In this document: positions 46,161 to 57,335 of the stretch, one piece after another | Position numbering within the stretch: the stretch's first letter is position 1 | Layout: the number at the start of each line of letters is the position of its first letter | DNA from: Mycobacterium tilburgii | GTDB lineage: Bacteria; Actinomycetota; Actinomycetes; Mycobacteriales; Mycobacteriaceae | Direction: 5' to 3' | DNA length: 64,000 bases | NCBI RefSeq assembly: GCF_902168065.1 | Contig: NZ_LR655694.1 | Coordinates: 1 to 64,000 of the forward strand | Notes under the pieces: model-generated | What the model was told of the DNA's origin: nothing | What the model saw: only the letters and a program-made list of their open reading frames with translations | The model's database searches: none | Program-made: the position numbers and the translations under genes

Positions 46161-46553
46161 TTCCAACGCTGCCTTGATGCGGGCCTGGGCCTGGTCGAGA
46201 GATTCCGGCGACGGATTGCGGTCGACGTTGGCGAAGCCGAAGTCACTCAGGCTGCGGGTGGGGAAGACATGCACATGCAGGTGTGGCACCTCCAGCCCCG
46301 CGATGATCAGGCCGGCCCGTTCGGCGCGAAATGCCTTGCAGACGGCCTTGCCGATCAGCTGGCTCACCGACATCACCCGGCCGAAGGCCGCGCTGTCGAC
46401 GTCTTGCCACTGATCGATTTCCTCGCGGGGCACCACCAGAGTGTGCCCCTGCGTCATCGGCTCGATGGTGAGGAATGCGACGACGTCGTCGTCCTCATAA
46501 ACGAATCGGCCGGGTAGCTCACGGGTGATGATCTTGGTGAAGATCGACGGCAT
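46149..46553 (-). CDS. HIT-family nucleotide hydrolase (Rv0759c-like)
   Basis: HIT proteins hydrolyse nucleoside phosphoramidates or adenylated by-products. The 134-residue frame from ATG 46553 starts [20 protein letters not shown], carries [19 protein letters not shown] and the catalytic triad HLHVHVFP, and ends ALEQLT. ATG 46553 is preferred over an in-frame start 10 codons upstream because it aligns with the M. tuberculosis protein. Convergent with phoR. Intact. Confidence 0.92.
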   Translation of the reverse strand: MPSIFTKIITRELPGRFVYEDDDVVAFLTIEPMTQGHTLVVPREEIDQWQDVDSAAFGRVMSVSQLIGKAVCKAFRAERAGLIIAGLEVPHLHVHVFPTRSLSDFGFANVDRNPSPESLDQAQARIKAALEQLT

Positions 46554-46591
46554 GGCCCCAGCATAGGGCCGACGATCCGGCAACCCTGCGT

Positions 46592-47011
46592 CAGTCCTCT
46601 TGGCCGAACTCCATCACGTCGAGGTTCCAGTACCCGCGCATGTTGGTGATCAGGCCCGCGTCGTTGACCTTCATAGAGGAACACGCCGCGGACCTTGTTA
46701 TTTATACCGCCTTCAAACCTGCTCTGCAACACCAAAATTATGAGCGATCTCATTGGGAGAGCTGGAAGAGAAGGTCTTCTCACAGGTGATGGTGAGCTGG
46801 TTCTTGGCGATGTTGTTGTCGAAGAACTCGCCGACGGCCGCCTTGCCGCGCACCCCCGAGCCGTCAGGGTTGGTGACCGACTTGCCGATGGGATCTTCGA
46901 TGACTACGTCGTCGGTCATCAGCGCCAGCCACCCGTCGCGGTCTTTGGCCTGGGCGCATCGCCACGACGACTGCGACGCGGTCAGTGCCGGGGATTGAGC
47001 GGTTTGGGTCA
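46592..47011 (-). pseudogene. NTF2-like protein (Rv0760c-like), two frameshifts
   Basis: ATG near 47011 reads TASQSSWRCAQAKDRDGWLA, VVIEDPIGKSVTNPDGSGVR and VGEFFDNNIAKNQLTITCEK. A shift after PNEIAH (near 46748) leads to FEGGINNKVRGVFLY, and another to [20 protein letters not shown]. The intact homologue is a ketosteroid-isomerase-fold steroid-binding protein. Most of the length is retained, so inactivation is recent. Confidence 0.82.
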
Positions 47012-47171
47012 TGATCATCACTCCTTCAATGCGTCGAACGCGCGGTGTCGGGCCGGACCGCGCCGGCGATCACGACACTGTCGGCCGGCAGTTCCCGGGT
47101 TGTCCCGCCAGCGGGCGCGAACGCAACGCCCTGCCTCGGCTCCATGTCACTTGATGGACGTGCCTGCAGGG

Positions 47172-47490
47172 TTACCGGTCGGCGTCGGTGTAGCGGATCA
47201 TGCCGCGAAAGTTCTTGCCGTCCAGCATGTCCTGGTAGCCGTCGTTGATCTGCTCGAGCCGATATTGGCGCGTGATCATGTCGTCCAGGTTGAGCTTGCC
47301 GGCTTTGTACATCGACAGCAGCTGCGGGATGTCGTACTGCGGGGTTACCGCCGCCAAAGATGGTGCCCTGCAGGTTCTTCTGCATCAGCGTCAGCATCGC
47401 CAGGTTCAGGGTGACGTTGGTGTCCAGCAGGCTGCCGGTCGCGGTCAGCACGCAGGTGCCGCCCTTTTGGGTGATGTTGAGGTATTGAAT
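47172..47490 (-). pseudogene. adhB: zinc-type alcohol dehydrogenase AdhB, C-terminal 105 codons
   Basis: The remnant reads YLNITQKGGTCVLTATGSLL, VTLNLAMLTLMQKNLQGTIF and, after a frame shift near 47345, YDIPQLLSMYKAGKLNLDDM and NDGYQDMLDGKNFRGMIRYT to the stop at 47172. All zinc-binding and most cofactor-binding sequence is deleted; the break lies at about 47490. Confidence 0.85.
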
Positions 47491-47682
47491 ACTGTATGCC
47501 GACTACTCACCAGTCGTTGCTGAATGGTTATTGATGTATTACGTCGACGTATCGTATACCTCACTTACGTAACATGTTGGAAACACTTCGCGGCGACGGC
47601 CTGGGCGGGGATCGCGGCGTCGTGACCACCGTCACATACCTGCCGTAGGCGTCCGGTTGGTGCGCGGCTAGTCTGACGTGTC
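47491..47682. other. AT-richer deletion joint between adhB and purD
   Basis: Between the adhB break and purD lie about 190 bases without a gene, distinctly richer in A+T up to about 47575. They include a 12-base palindrome TACGTCGACGTA (47540-47551). In M. tuberculosis this interval holds Rv0762c-Rv0771 with cyp51 and its ferredoxin. The purD promoter must lie here. Confidence 0.6.
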
Positions 47683-48951
47683 GTGCGCGTTCTGGTGATC
47701 GGTTCCGGTGCCCGTGAGCATGCCTTGCTCCTGGCTCTGAGCCGGGATCCGCAGGTCACAGGGTTGGTGATCGCCCCGGGCAATGCCGGCACCGGTCGGC
47801 TCGCCGAGCAACACGACGTCGACATCGCCTCCGGTGAGGCCGTCGTTGCGCTGGCCCGCGCGGTGGACGCCGACTTGGTTGTCATCGGTCCCGAGGTTCC
47901 GTTGGTGCTTGGCGTGGTCGATGCCGTGCGGGCGGCGGGCATCGTCTGCTTCGGGCCCAGCAAGGGCGCGGCCCAAATCGAGGGTTCGAAGGCGTTCGCC
48001 AAAGAGGTCATGGCGGCCGCGGGGGTTCGGACGGCGTCCAGCGAGATCATTGACAATCCGGGGCACTTGGATGCGGCGCTCGATCGCTTCGGCCCACCGG
48101 CGGGTGACCCGGCGTGGGTGGTCAAGGACGATTTGCTGGCCGCCGGTAAAGGCGTGGTGGTGACACCGGATCGCGACGCCGCCCGGGCCCACGCCGCCGG
48201 CCTGCTCGAGTCGGGGCATCCGGTCTTGCTGGAATCGTTCCTGGACGGGCCCGAGGTGTCGCTGTTCTGCATCGTCGACGGTGCGACGGTGGTGCCGTTG
48301 CTGCCCGCGCAGGACTTCAAGCGGGTGGGCGACGGCGACACCGGTCCCAACACCGGCGGCATGGGGGCCTACGCCCCGCTGCCGTGGCTGCCCAACCAGG
48401 TGTACCGAGAGGTGCTCACAGGGATCGTGGAACCGGTTGCGGCCGAGATGGTCCGGCGCGGATGCCCGTTCTCCGGTCTGCTGTATGCGGGGCTCGCCAT
48501 CACCGCAAAGGGGCCGGCTGTCGTCGAATTCAACTGCCGATTCGGCGATCCCGAGACCCAGGCTGTGCTGGCCCTGCTGGACACGCCGCTCGGCCAGCTG
48601 CTCTACGCGGCCGGGAACGGTACGCTCGCCGACTTCGGTGAGCTGCGCTGGCGAGACGGCGCCGCGGTGGCGGTGGTGCTGGCTGCCGAGAACTATCCGG
48701 GGCGGCCCCGGGTGGGCGACGTCATAGTCGGGTCCGAGGCCGAGGGCGTGCTACACGCCGGGACGACGGTTCGCGACGACGGAGCCATCGTCTCGTCCGG
48801 GGGGCGGGTGCTGTCGGTGGTCGGCACTGGCGCCGACCTGGCCGCGGCGCGCGCGCATGCCTACCACATCTTGGATTCAATCCGGTTGCCGGGCAGCCAT
48901 TTCCGAACCGACATCGGACTGCGGGCGCAAGAGGGCCAGATCCAGGTCTAG
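47683..48951 (+). CDS. purD: phosphoribosylamine-glycine ligase
   Basis: PurD (GAR synthetase) catalyses step two of purine synthesis. The 422-residue ATP-grasp protein starts at GTG 47683 with [20 protein letters not shown]. Landmarks are [100 protein letters not shown] and [12 protein letters not shown]. The stop (TAG) overlaps the convergent ggtA stop by four bases. Intact. Confidence 0.96.
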   Translation: MRVLVIGSGAREHALLLALSRDPQVTGLVIAPGNAGTGRLAEQHDVDIASGEAVVALARAVDADLVVIGPEVPLVLGVVDAVRAAGIVCFGPSKGAAQIEGSKAFAKEVMAAAGVRTASSEIIDNPGHLDAALDRFGPPAGDPAWVVKDDLLAAGKGVVVTPDRDAARAHAAGLLESGHPVLLESFLDGPEVSLFCIVDGATVVPLLPAQDFKRVGDGDTGPNTGGMGAYAPLPWLPNQVYREVLTGIVEPVAAEMVRRGCPFSGLLYAGLAITAKGPAVVEFNCRFGDPETQAVLALLDTPLGQLLYAAGNGTLADFGELRWRDGAAVAVVLAAENYPGRPRVGDVIVGSEAEGVLHAGTTVRDDGAIVSSGGRVLSVVGTGADLAAARAHAYHILDSIRLPGSHFRTDIGLRAQEGQIQV

Positions 48952-50531
48952 AACGCCACGGCCTGACCGTCGCGACGAGGATCGCTGGCCGCTACGTATC
49001 CGTCCTGAAGACGCCAGATTGCCTGGCAGCTGCCGAATGCGTTGTAGTCGTCAACGGTGAGCAGGTCATGCCCGCGCCGACGCAGTTCCTCTAGCGTCGA
49101 CGACGGAAACCCTTGCTCGCAGCTGATCTGCAAGCCGTCCACCCAGCGAAATCTCGGTCCGTCGCAGGCCGTTTGCGGGTTCTGGCCGTGGTCGGCGATG
49201 CGCACCATCATCTGCACGTGGCCCTGGGGCTGCATCGGGCCGCCCATCACCCCGAAGCTCATGACCGGCGCGCCGTCCTTGGTGACAAAGCCGGGGATTA
49301 TCGTCTGAAATGGCCGCTTGTTGGTTCCGATCTGATTCGGATGACCCTGTGTGGCAACGAAACCCGCACCGCGGTTTTGCAGCGAGATCCCGGTGCCTGG
49401 CACCACCACGCCTGACCCGAAGCCCATGTAGTTCGACTGGATCATCGACACCATCACGCCCGATGCGTCGGCGGCGGTGAGGTAGACGGTGCCTCCGCCC
49501 GGGGTGCCCGGCGTCGCGGCGTTGGCCTCGTCGCGGTCGATCAGCCCGGCCCGTTGCTTCAGATACCCCTCGTCCAGCAGGTCCTCGGGGCGGACCGACA
49601 TGTGCTCGATATCGGAGACGCAGGCGTGTGCGTCGGCGAAGGCCAGCTTGAGCGCTTCGATCTGCAGATGCACGCTGTCCGCGGAATTGATTGGCAGCGA
49701 AGCCATGTCGAAGTGTTGTAAAATGCCGAGCGCGATCAACGCCACGATGCCTTGACCGTTGGGCGGTATCTCGTGGACGGTGTAACCGCGGTACCCGCCG
49801 TTGATCGTGCCCACCCAGTCGGCGCGGTGCGCGGCGAGGTCACTGACCTTCATCGCGCCGCCGGTCGCCGTCGCGTGCGCTTCGAGTCGTTCCGCCAGCT
49901 CTCCGCGATAGAACGCCGCCCCGCCGGTGGTGGCGATCTTTTCCAGCGTGGCCGCATGGTCGGGCAAACGGAACCGCTCGCCGGCTCGCGGTGCTCGCCC
50001 GTCGGGTAGGAACGCCTCGGCGAATCCCGGCTGCGATTCGAACATTGGAACCTGCGCGGCCCACTGCTGCGCGATGGTCGGGGAGACCAAGAAGCCGTCT
50101 CGGCCATAGGCGATGGTCGGCTCGAAAAGTTTCTCGAAGGGCAGCTTGCCGAATTTGGCGTGCAGCTCCACCCACGCCGACACCGCGCCCGGAACCGTCA
50201 CCGAATTCCAGCCGACCAGCGGAATTGCGTTGCCACCGAAGTACTCTGGTGTCCACGCTGCCGGGGAGCGGCCGGAGGCGTTCAGGCCGTGCAGCCGCTT
50301 GCCATCCCACACGATGGCGAAGGCATCCGAGCCGATGCCGTTGGACACCGGCTCGACCAACGTCAGCGCGATCGCGGTGGTGACCGCGGCATCGGCCGCG
50401 TTGCCGCCCTCAGCGAGCATCCGAAGTCCGGCCTGGGCTGCGAGCGGTTGCGAGGTGCACACGACGTTGGCGCCCAGCACAGGCTTGCGCGGCCAGGCGT
50501 AAGGGAAGTTCCAGTCGAAAGGTGCGTTCAC
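48948..50531 (-). CDS. ggtA: gamma-glutamyltranspeptidase-like protein GgtA
   Basis: Ggt-type Ntn hydrolases cut themselves before a Thr and act on gamma-glutamyl or cephalosporin-like amides. GTG 50531 reads [20 protein letters not shown] (527 residues). Key blocks are [75 protein letters not shown] with the processing Thr, and [29 protein letters not shown]. Longer frames upstream belong to the Rv0774c-like relic. Intact. Confidence 0.9.
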   Translation of the reverse strand: MNAPFDWNFPYAWPRKPVLGANVVCTSQPLAAQAGLRMLAEGGNAADAAVTTAIALTLVEPVSNGIGSDAFAIVWDGKRLHGLNASGRSPAAWTPEYFGGNAIPLVGWNSVTVPGAVSAWVELHAKFGKLPFEKLFEPTIAYGRDGFLVSPTIAQQWAAQVPMFESQPGFAEAFLPDGRAPRAGERFRLPDHAATLEKIATTGGAAFYRGELAERLEAHATATGGAMKVSDLAAHRADWVGTINGGYRGYTVHEIPPNGQGIVALIALGILQHFDMASLPINSADSVHLQIEALKLAFADAHACVSDIEHMSVRPEDLLDEGYLKQRAGLIDRDEANAATPGTPGGGTVYLTAADASGVMVSMIQSNYMGFGSGVVVPGTGISLQNRGAGFVATQGHPNQIGTNKRPFQTIIPGFVTKDGAPVMSFGVMGGPMQPQGHVQMMVRIADHGQNPQTACDGPRFRWVDGLQISCEQGFPSSTLEELRRRGHDLLTVDDYNAFGSCQAIWRLQDGYVAASDPRRDGQAVAF

Positions 50532-51045
50532 GCACGCGAGCGTAGCGCTACCGCCGATTTCGGCTGGTCCGTGCCGGTCTGGACCGTAAGCAGCGGCGCC
50601 AGCCAAGTCAACTTGGCCGGTAGCTGCGAACTCCAGAACGCGGGATTTTGGCCGCCGGGGGAGAAACCGCCCGTGGGTGGATTGGGCAGCTGAGCGATGA
50701 ATTGTTTGGTCGCGTCGTAGAACGGATTGCTGTCGCCGCAGTCGATTCTGATCGGAATGGATGCCAACGCAGGCATTCCGAATACCGAATTCGCCGCGAA
50801 ATCGCCGGGCCCGTCGAACGCGCCGGGCGCCGCCGCTCCCGACGACAGCCACAGCGTCGGGATCACCGCGCAGATCGCCGCGGTGAGCGCGGCGCCCAGC
50901 CGGCCGCCGAGCAGCAAGGCGCCGTATCCCATCGACCACCCCAGGAACGCCACCGCCACCCGCGAGGTGTCCGGCCGCTGGGTGTCGAGCATCGGCAGCA
51001 ATTCGTTGAGCACCATCGCCCCGGAGTCCGCGCCGGAAGCTCGCT
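50531..51045 (-). pseudogene. alpha/beta-hydrolase esterase (Rv0774c-like), C-terminal half
   Basis: The minus frame reads RVAVAFLGWSMGYGALLLGG, a nucleophile elbow missing one glycine relative to GYSMGGYGALLL, then SSGAAAPGAFDGPGDFAANS, IPIRIDCGDSNPFYDATKQF and GGQNPAFWSSQLPAKLTWLA. The first half is missing and the sequence joins the TetR relic at about 51045. Homologues are secreted esterases active on trehalose-type or short acyl esters. Confidence 0.7.
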
Positions 51046-51500
51046 TGTGCCCGCGCGGTCGAACACATCGCGATGATCGAGGTGGCTTAGCTGCGCTCTC
51101 GCGTCAATGCGCTGTCCCGCCGCCGCGGACCCGAGACCACCGCCGAGGTGTTGGTCGACCTTTTAGTGGGCGATCTGTCCGATCAGACTCTCGTCGAGCA
51201 GCTGATCTCGCGGTACGAGCGCAAACATCGCGTGCACCCGGCTGACCGCGCTGCGCGAGACCATGTGCCGCAGCCTGCGCCAGCGTGCCGACGCCGTCGC
51301 GGAGGCGATTGAGCGCTCCGGCCGGGTGGTGCGGATCGAGCTGATCTGTGCGGTCGACGGGTTGGTGGTTTCGGCGCTGGCCGAGGGCTGCGATCCGTGT
51401 ACCGCGGCGATGGGCACGGTGATCGACATCATCGACGTGCTGGCACCCATCGAACGGGCCGGCTCGGCTCTGATCCGTCACCGCCCGAGTAGTTTCGGGC
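51045..51500 (+). pseudogene. TetR-type regulator (Rv0775-like), C-terminal half
   Basis: The plus strand reads ARAVEHIAMIEVA, TAG, LRSRVNALSRRRGPETTAEV, LVDLLVGDLSDQTLVEQLIS, then one frame over LTALRETMCRSLRQRADAVA, VRIELICAVDGLVVSALAEG and MGTVIDIIDVLAPIE. This is the ligand-binding half of a TetR-type regulator. The DNA-binding half was lost in the same deletion that removed the front of the esterase. Confidence 0.6.
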
Positions 51501-51542
51501 GGCAGCGACAACGTCACGATGTGCCCGGTGTCGGCGTCGCCG

Positions 51543-52292
51543 TTAGATCGTGACGCGCGCCGGGCAACGCACTGAGTACAGCGCCACGTACGCGCAGACC
51601 ACCGCATCGACCGGATCCTCGGCGCGGCGCAGCTTGCTTTTGTGCCGGGCGGTCGTGACCTGTGCGCGCAGCCCGCCCCAGTCGCGGTGATCGGCGACGT
51701 GCAGCCGAACTTCGGCATCGGCGAGCCGCTCCACACCGTCCATCAGCAGCAACAGCCCAGCAGCAACAGCTCGGAGCGGAGCCGCTCCAGCGGCCGGGCC
51801 GGTCTTGGCTTGTATTTCAAGGTGCAGGCGGAATAGCGCGACGGTCGCGGCGTGCGGGTAGACCTCGATTGCGCGCCGTAGACCGGGCGAGCGCGGATCC
51901 AGGTCGAGGCCCAGCGTCGCGGCCACCCGCTACAACACCATCAGCGGAACCAGCATGGCCATGTCGGATGCCCGGCTTAGGCTCGGCCCCCACGCGGGCC
52001 GTTGGCAAATTAGGGTCTGCCGGTGTTGGCGGGATGGGCGGCCAGCCTCGAACCGGCGAAAGTCGCGGTTGAGCGCGGCCTCGGCCGGGCGGGTGCTCGT
52101 GCGGTTAGTGACCACCAGCGGCGCGTCGAATCCGACCACGCAGTGGCCCGTGCAGGTAAGGCCGCAATTCGTCGAGGATTTCGTCGTCGTCGCGGACCGC
52201 GTGGGCTCCACACCAGGCGGCCGTCGGAGTCGACGATCGCGACGTCGGTCGGGTTGCGGACGTCCCGGGCCAGGTCGACACCGGCGAAGTAC
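51543..52292 (-). pseudogene. DUF429 protein (Rv0776c-like), frameshifted
   Basis: ATG at about 52292 reads MYFAGVDLARDVRNPTDVAI and VDSDGRLV, the RNase-H-like DUF429 start. Later frames carry FDAPLVVTNRTSTRPAEAAL, NRDFRRFEAG, AATLGLDLDPRSPGLRRAIE, VYPHAATVALFRL and KLRRAEDPVDAVVCAYVALY. At least four frame changes, plus a TAG, occur between these blocks. Family members are predicted nucleases of unknown role. Confidence 0.8.
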
Positions 52293-52386
52293 ATGAGCCA
52301 CAGTGTCCCGCGAGGCTGCAACTACCGACGTGCCTACTCGGGAAACGCGTTGCCAGTCACAGTGTCGCGGTCGATAAGCTGACCCG

Positions 52387-53805
52387 GTGAGCATTCCAAA
52401 CGTGCTGGCTGCCCGGTACGCCAGCGCCGAGATGGTCGCGATCTGGTCGCCCGAGGCCAAGGTCGTCGCCGAACGCCACTTATGGCTGGCCGTGTTGCGG
52501 GCCCAGGAGGAACTCGGCGTCGCGGTGCCTGCGGAAGCGGTCGCCGACTACGAGCGGGTGCTCGAGAATGTGGACCTGGCCTCGATCGCGGAACGGGAAC
52601 GCGCGCTGCGCCACGACGTCAAGGCCCGCATCGAGGAATTCAATGCGCTGGCCGGGCACGAGCACGTGCACAAGGGGATGACCAGTCGCGACCTCACCGA
52701 GAACGTCGAACAGCTGCAGATCCGGCGGTCGCTGGAGCTGGTGTTCGCGCACGGGGTTGCCGTCGTCGCACGGCTAGCTGAGCGCGCGGTGACCTATCGC
52801 GATCTGGTGATGGCGGGGCGCAGCCACAATGTCGCTGCCCAGGCCACCACGCTGGGCAAGCGGTTCGCCTCGGCGGCGCAGGAAACGCTGATCGCGTTGA
52901 CGCGGCTGCTCGAATTGATCGACCGCTATCCGCTGCGCGGTATCAAGGGTCCGATGGGTACCGCGCAGGACATGCTCGACCTGTTGGACGGCGACGCGGT
53001 CAAGCTGGCCGAGCTTGAGCGTCGGGTTGCTGAATTCCTGGGCTTTACAACGGTTTTGACCAGCGTCGGGCAGGTGTATCCGCGTTCGCTGGACCACGAT
53101 GTGCTCTCCGCCCTGGTTCAACTGGGCGCCGGGCCGTCCTCGATGGCGCACACCATTCGGTTGATGGCCGGCCACGAGCTGGTCACCGAAGGGTTCGCAC
53201 CGGGCCAGGTCGGATCCTCGGCGATGCCGCACAAAATGAACACCCGCAGCTGTGAAAGGGTCAACGGGCTGCAGGTGGTGCTGCGCGGTTACGCGTTGAT
53301 GGCCGCCGAACTGGCCGGTGCCCAGTGGAACGAGGGCGACGTGTTCTGCTCGGTGGTGCGCCGGGTCGCGTTGCCGGACAGTTTCTTTGCGGTCGACGGC
53401 CAGATCGAGACATTCCTGACGGTCCTTGACGAGTTCGGCGCCTACCCGGCAGTGATCGAACGGGAGTTGGATCGCTACCTGCCGTTCCTCGCCACCACCA
53501 AGGTGTTGATCGCGGCAGTACACGCCGGCATGGGACGCGAGGCCGCCCACCACGTGATCCGGGAACACGCGGTGGCAACGGCTTTGGCGATGCGGGAACA
53601 CGGCGCCGAGTCCGACCTGCTGGACCGGCTGGCTGCCGACGAGCGGCTGCCGCTGGACCGCGCCGCGCTGGACGCCGCGCTGGCCGACAAGCAGGCGTTC
53701 ACCGGTGCGGCCGCCGATCAGGTCGATGAAGTGGCGGCGGCGGTCGACACGCTGGTCAGCAGCTACCCGGATGCCGCCAAATACACGCCGGGGGCGATCC
53801 TGTGA
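52387..53805 (+). CDS. purB: adenylosuccinate lyase
   Basis: PurB splits SAICAR and adenylosuccinate in purine synthesis. The 472-residue protein starts at GTG 52387. It shows [40 protein letters not shown] (substrate His), [20 protein letters not shown] and the fumarase-family signature [20 protein letters not shown] with the catalytic Ser. The stop overlaps the GTG of the following cyp126 relic. Intact. Confidence 0.96.
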   Translation: MSIPNVLAARYASAEMVAIWSPEAKVVAERHLWLAVLRAQEELGVAVPAEAVADYERVLENVDLASIAERERALRHDVKARIEEFNALAGHEHVHKGMTSRDLTENVEQLQIRRSLELVFAHGVAVVARLAERAVTYRDLVMAGRSHNVAAQATTLGKRFASAAQETLIALTRLLELIDRYPLRGIKGPMGTAQDMLDLLDGDAVKLAELERRVAEFLGFTTVLTSVGQVYPRSLDHDVLSALVQLGAGPSSMAHTIRLMAGHELVTEGFAPGQVGSSAMPHKMNTRSCERVNGLQVVLRGYALMAAELAGAQWNEGDVFCSVVRRVALPDSFFAVDGQIETFLTVLDEFGAYPAVIERELDRYLPFLATTKVLIAAVHAGMGREAAHHVIREHAVATALAMREHGAESDLLDRLAADERLPLDRAALDAALADKQAFTGAAADQVDEVAAAVDTLVSSYPDAAKYTPGAIL

Positions 53806-54780
53806 CGCTCGCATTGCCGTTGTCGCGGATCGACTTCACCGATTTGGACAACTTCGCCGACGGGTTGTTCGCCGTGCATCGCCGGTCTATTGGCACGAGC
53901 CCACCGACAACACCCCCGACGGTGAGGGCTTTTGGTCCGTCGCGACGTATGCCGAAACCCTTGCGGTGCTGAAGGATACGGTCACGTACTAGTCGGTGAC
54001 CGGCGGCGCGCGACCGTTCGGCGGGACATTGCTGCAGGACCTGTCCACCGCGGGCCAGGTGCTCAACATGATGGACGACCCCCGGCATTCCCGGATCCGG
54101 CGGCTGGTCAGCTCCGGGCTCACGCCGCGCATGAACGGTTTGGTGGAACACGATCTGCGGATGCGGGCGCGCCGGCTGCTCGACGACGTGGTTCCCGGTG
54201 AGCCGTTCGACTTCCTGGTCGACATCGCCGCAGAGCTGCCCATGCAGATGATCTGCATTTTGCTGGGAGTGCCGGAATCCGAACGACATTGGCTATTCCA
54301 GGCTACCGAGCCACAGCTCGACTTCGGTGGCTCGCGCAAGGCCGCGTTGACGCAGCTGTCGGTGTAGGACGCCGGGTCGCGGATGTACGCCTACGGCCAG
54401 GAGCTGATCGCGGCCAAGCGCGCCGAGCCCACCGACGACATGCTGTCGGTCGTGGCCAACGCCGTCCTCGACGACGCGGACACGCCCGCGTCGTCGGATC
54501 TCGAGCTGTACCTTTTCTTCAGCCTGCTGTTCAGTGCCTGCGCCCGTGTTCGACCGTGCAAACGAGTTCGATATTCGCCGGAAACCCAACCCGCACTTGG
54601 GTTTCGGCCAATGAGTGCACTACTGCCTGGGCGCCAATCTGGCGCGTCTGGAGCTGCGGGTCCTGTTCGAGGAGCTGCTGTCTCGGTTCGGCGCCGTTCG
54701 AGTGGTCGGCCCCGTCGAATGGACGCGAAGCAATCGCCACACCGGCATCCGCACCTCATTGTGGAACTCCTCGAGGACCG
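53802..54780 (+). pseudogene. cyp126: cytochrome P450 CYP126, deleted through the I-helix and ExxR region
   Basis: GTG 53802 (overlapping purB) reads [21 protein letters not shown] shift follows, then [20 protein letters not shown] with TAG near 53990, [40 protein letters not shown], a second TAG near 54365, and [20 protein letters not shown] up to [13 protein letters not shown]. About 110 residues are missing (oxygen-binding helix and ExxR). The rest reads [20 protein letters not shown] and, one frame over, [20 protein letters not shown]. Confidence 0.87.
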
Positions 54781-55757
54781 GTGAGGTTGCGGCTCGCTGA
54801 CCTCGAGCCATCACCCGATGTGTTCGCCGCGGTGATGGCGACCGGGATCCTGTCCATCGCTGCGGCCAACCACCACTACTGGAGGCTCAGCCAAGCGCTG
54901 GGCGCCCTCGCGTCGGTGGGGCTGGTGGCACTGGTCATCGTGACTCGGCGACTGGCGCGGTGGAACCTGCGCGATCCCGATGTCACGTTGCGGCTGTTCG
55001 CCCTTGTCACCGCCTGTGCGGTGCTGGACAGTCGGCTGGCAACCCACCCTGTCCTGGTATGGGTGCTGGGGACAGCGGCATTGACGTCCTGGCTGCTACT
55101 GGTCGCCTTCAGCGTGCGCAATTTTTCCGCGCGCCCGTGGCCGGTGTTGCGGGACCAGGCGCACGACGCGTGGGAATTGGCCAGCGTCGGAACCTCTGGT
55201 CTGGCGATCGTCGTCTTAAGGTCGCTCGGTCCACATCGCAGAGTTGGTGGTTCGGGATAGCGGTGCCGGTGTGGGCGACGGCATTGTGCGTCTACGGATT
55301 GATGACCTGGCTCATCCTGTGGCGCACCGTGACGGAGCGCCAGGACCGGGACGGATTCGAGCCTGACACCTGGATCTTGATGGGCGGGTCGGCGATTGCG
55401 ACGCTGGCCGGTGAGAACATTTACCTGCAGGCACCGGGCTGGCTGGTGGGGCCGGTCGTTGTAGTCACCGTGGCGACGTGGGCGGCGGCCACGCTGTGGA
55501 TACCGCCGCTGATCTACTTCGGCTTGCACCGCATCCGTCGTCGCCCTGAAATGCTGCACTTCGCCGGTGTGTGGTGGACCTTCGTCTTCCCGCTGGGCAT
55601 GTACTCGACGGCGAGCTACACGATGGCGGCAGAACTCGGAGATCGATCGCTGGTCACGTTGTCGCTCGTTTTCTTCTGGGACGCGTTGGCGGCGTGGCTG
55701 ATTGTGGTGGTCGCCGGCCTGCTGCGGGTGCGTCGCGTTGTACTGTCCAGCGGTTAG
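54781..55757 (+). pseudogene. SLAC1/TehA-type (TDT family) transporter, single frameshift
   Basis: GTG 54781 reads LEPSPDVFAAVMATGILSIA and continues through five hydrophobic helices to LASVGTSGLAIVVL. One shift near 55215 moves to SWWFGIAVPVWATALCVYGL, GGSAIATLAGENIYLQAPGW and VWWTFVFPLGMYSTASYTMA, ending RRVVLSSG at 55757. If the shift were corrected it would be a complete ten-helix TDT protein of about 325 residues. Recently dead, or a sequencing error. Confidence 0.75.
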
Positions 55758-55834
55758 CGCGCGCGAAGTGCGATGCCGGCTGCGCGTAGTTCCAGAGCCG
55801 CCAACGCGCGGATCGTAACGGGATCCTCGCGACG

Positions 55835-55888
55835 CCAATCGCTCACCGGCCAAGCTGACCGCGGTCAGCTTGGCCGGTGAGCGATTGG
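55835..55888. repeat. 54-base perfect palindrome
   Basis: Arms 55835-55860 and 55863-55888 are exact reverse complements around GC, so all 54 bases are palindromic. It lies in the 191-base gap between the TDT relic (plus) and the Rv0779c-like relic (minus), which converge here. It could act as a bidirectional terminator, but such perfection and the absence of a T-run suggest an inverted duplication. Confidence 0.92.
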
Positions 55889-55948
55889 TCAGTGCGAGCA
55901 AGGCCAGGAGCCGTTCACACGCCGGGGTCACGACCAGGGCCGTGACCG

Positions 55949-56367
55949 TCAACTTGCGCCGGAAAAGCGCAGCCGCAGATAAAGCCACGGCACGGCCGCT
56001 ACCAGGATCAGTGCCGCGACGACGGCGAGAGCGAGCAGCACCACCAGCCAGCTGGCCGTGGTTTCCAGCTCGTGCAGGGCGCCGTCGACGGCGGCCTGGC
56101 CGACCGTGTCGAGCGGCTTGCCGACGGTGTCTCCGACGACCGGAGTATGTTGCGCGCCACGGCCTGCCGAGCTCAGGTTGTCCGCGATGGTGTGGGCACC
56201 GTTCTCGACTTGCCGGCCCGCGTCGGCGATGGTCGAGATGGCGTCATAACGGCGGTGCCGACCAGCAACCAGATCGCCGTCCACACGACGATGACGGCGG
56301 TCGCTGAGCAACTGGGCCAGCAGCCCCTGACCGGCGTGGTGGCGTAGGACAGAAAGCGCGATTTCAT
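55949..56367 (-). pseudogene. two-helix membrane protein (Rv0779c-like), frameshifted
   Basis: ATG 56367 reads MKSRFLSYATTPVR and SATAVIVVWTAIWLLVGTAV, the first helix. A shift near 56240 leads to ISTIADAGRQVENGAHTIAD, GDTVGKPLDTVGQAAVDGAL and TTASWLVVLLALAVVAALIL, the second helix. The stop is at 55949. Role unknown; the gene lies ahead of purC in M. tuberculosis too. Confidence 0.75.
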
Positions 56368-56429
56368 GACCTCGATCCCAGCACAGCTCCCGCCCCGGCG
56401 GTCGTGGCGACGCCCGATAGGCTGGCCCG

Positions 56430-57335
56430 ATGCGCCCTGCACTGTCCGACTATCAGCACTTGGCCAGGGGCAAGGTCCGTGAGCTCTATCGCGTCGATGA
56501 CGACCATCTGTTGCTGGTATCCAGCGACCGGATCTCCGCGTACGACTTAGTCCTGGACAGCACCATCCCGGACAAGGGACGCATCCTGACCGCGATGAGC
56601 GTGTTCTTTTTCGGCCTCGTCGCTGGACGTACGGACGTCCCCAATCACCTGGTCGGACCGCCGGATGATCCGCGCATCCCCGACGAGGTGCTGGGCCGCG
56701 CGCTGGTGGTACGGCAGCTCGAGATGATGCCAGTCGAATGCGTGGCTCGCGGATATCTGACCGGCTCCGGGTTGTTAGACTACCAGGCGACCGGACGGGT
56801 CTGCGGCATCGAGCTACCGTCCGGCCTGGTCGAGGCCAGCAAGTTCGCCGAGCCACTGTTCACGCCGGCCACCAAGGCCGCGTTGGGCGACCACGACGAG
56901 AACATCACCTTTGGCCGGGTGATCGAGCTGGTGGGTGAGCATCGTGCCAATCAGCTGCGGGACCGCACGCTGCAGATCTATGTCCACGCCGCCGAGCACG
57001 CATTGACGAGGGGAATCATCATCGCCGATACCAAGTTCGAATTCGGCACCGATAAGGACGGCAATCTGTTGCTGGCCGACGAGATCTTCACTCCGGACTC
57101 GTCGCGGTACTGGCCGGCCGAGGATTACCGAGTCGGCGTGGTGCAGACCAGTTTCGACAAGCAATTCGTCCGCAACTGGCTTACCAGTCCCGAGTCCGGT
57201 TGGGACCGGCACGGCTCCATACCGCCACCGCCGTTGCCGCAGCAGATCATCGACGCCACCCGCGACCGCTACATCAATGCTTATGAGCGGATCTCCGGGT
57301 TGAGTTTCGGTGACTGGATCGGACCGGCGGAATGA
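56430..57335 (+). CDS. purC: SAICAR synthase
   Basis: PurC joins CAIR and aspartate with ATP in purine synthesis. The 301-residue protein from ATG 56430 carries [93 protein letters not shown] and [11 protein letters not shown], all family signatures. Its stop overlaps the ptrB start (ATGA). Intact. Confidence 0.97.
   Translation: MRPALSDYQHLARGKVRELYRVDDDHLLLVSSDRISAYDLVLDSTIPDKGRILTAMSVFFFGLVAGRTDVPNHLVGPPDDPRIPDEVLGRALVVRQLEMMPVECVARGYLTGSGLLDYQATGRVCGIELPSGLVEASKFAEPLFTPATKAALGDHDENITFGRVIELVGEHRANQLRDRTLQIYVHAAEHALTRGIIIADTKFEFGTDKDGNLLLADEIFTPDSSRYWPAEDYRVGVVQTSFDKQFVRNWLTSPESGWDRHGSIPPPPLPQQIIDATRDRYINAYERISGLSFGDWIGPAE

Noticed and set aside
55835-55888. Palindrome as an ordinary terminator
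   Set aside because: Position between convergent genes would allow it, but the absence of a loop, of a T-run and of any mismatch over 54 bases fits an inverted duplication better. Kept as a finding instead.
54876-55988. 370-codon minus-strand open frame through the palindrome
   Set aside because: It is antisense to the TDT transporter relic and crosses the palindrome; the product has no family features.
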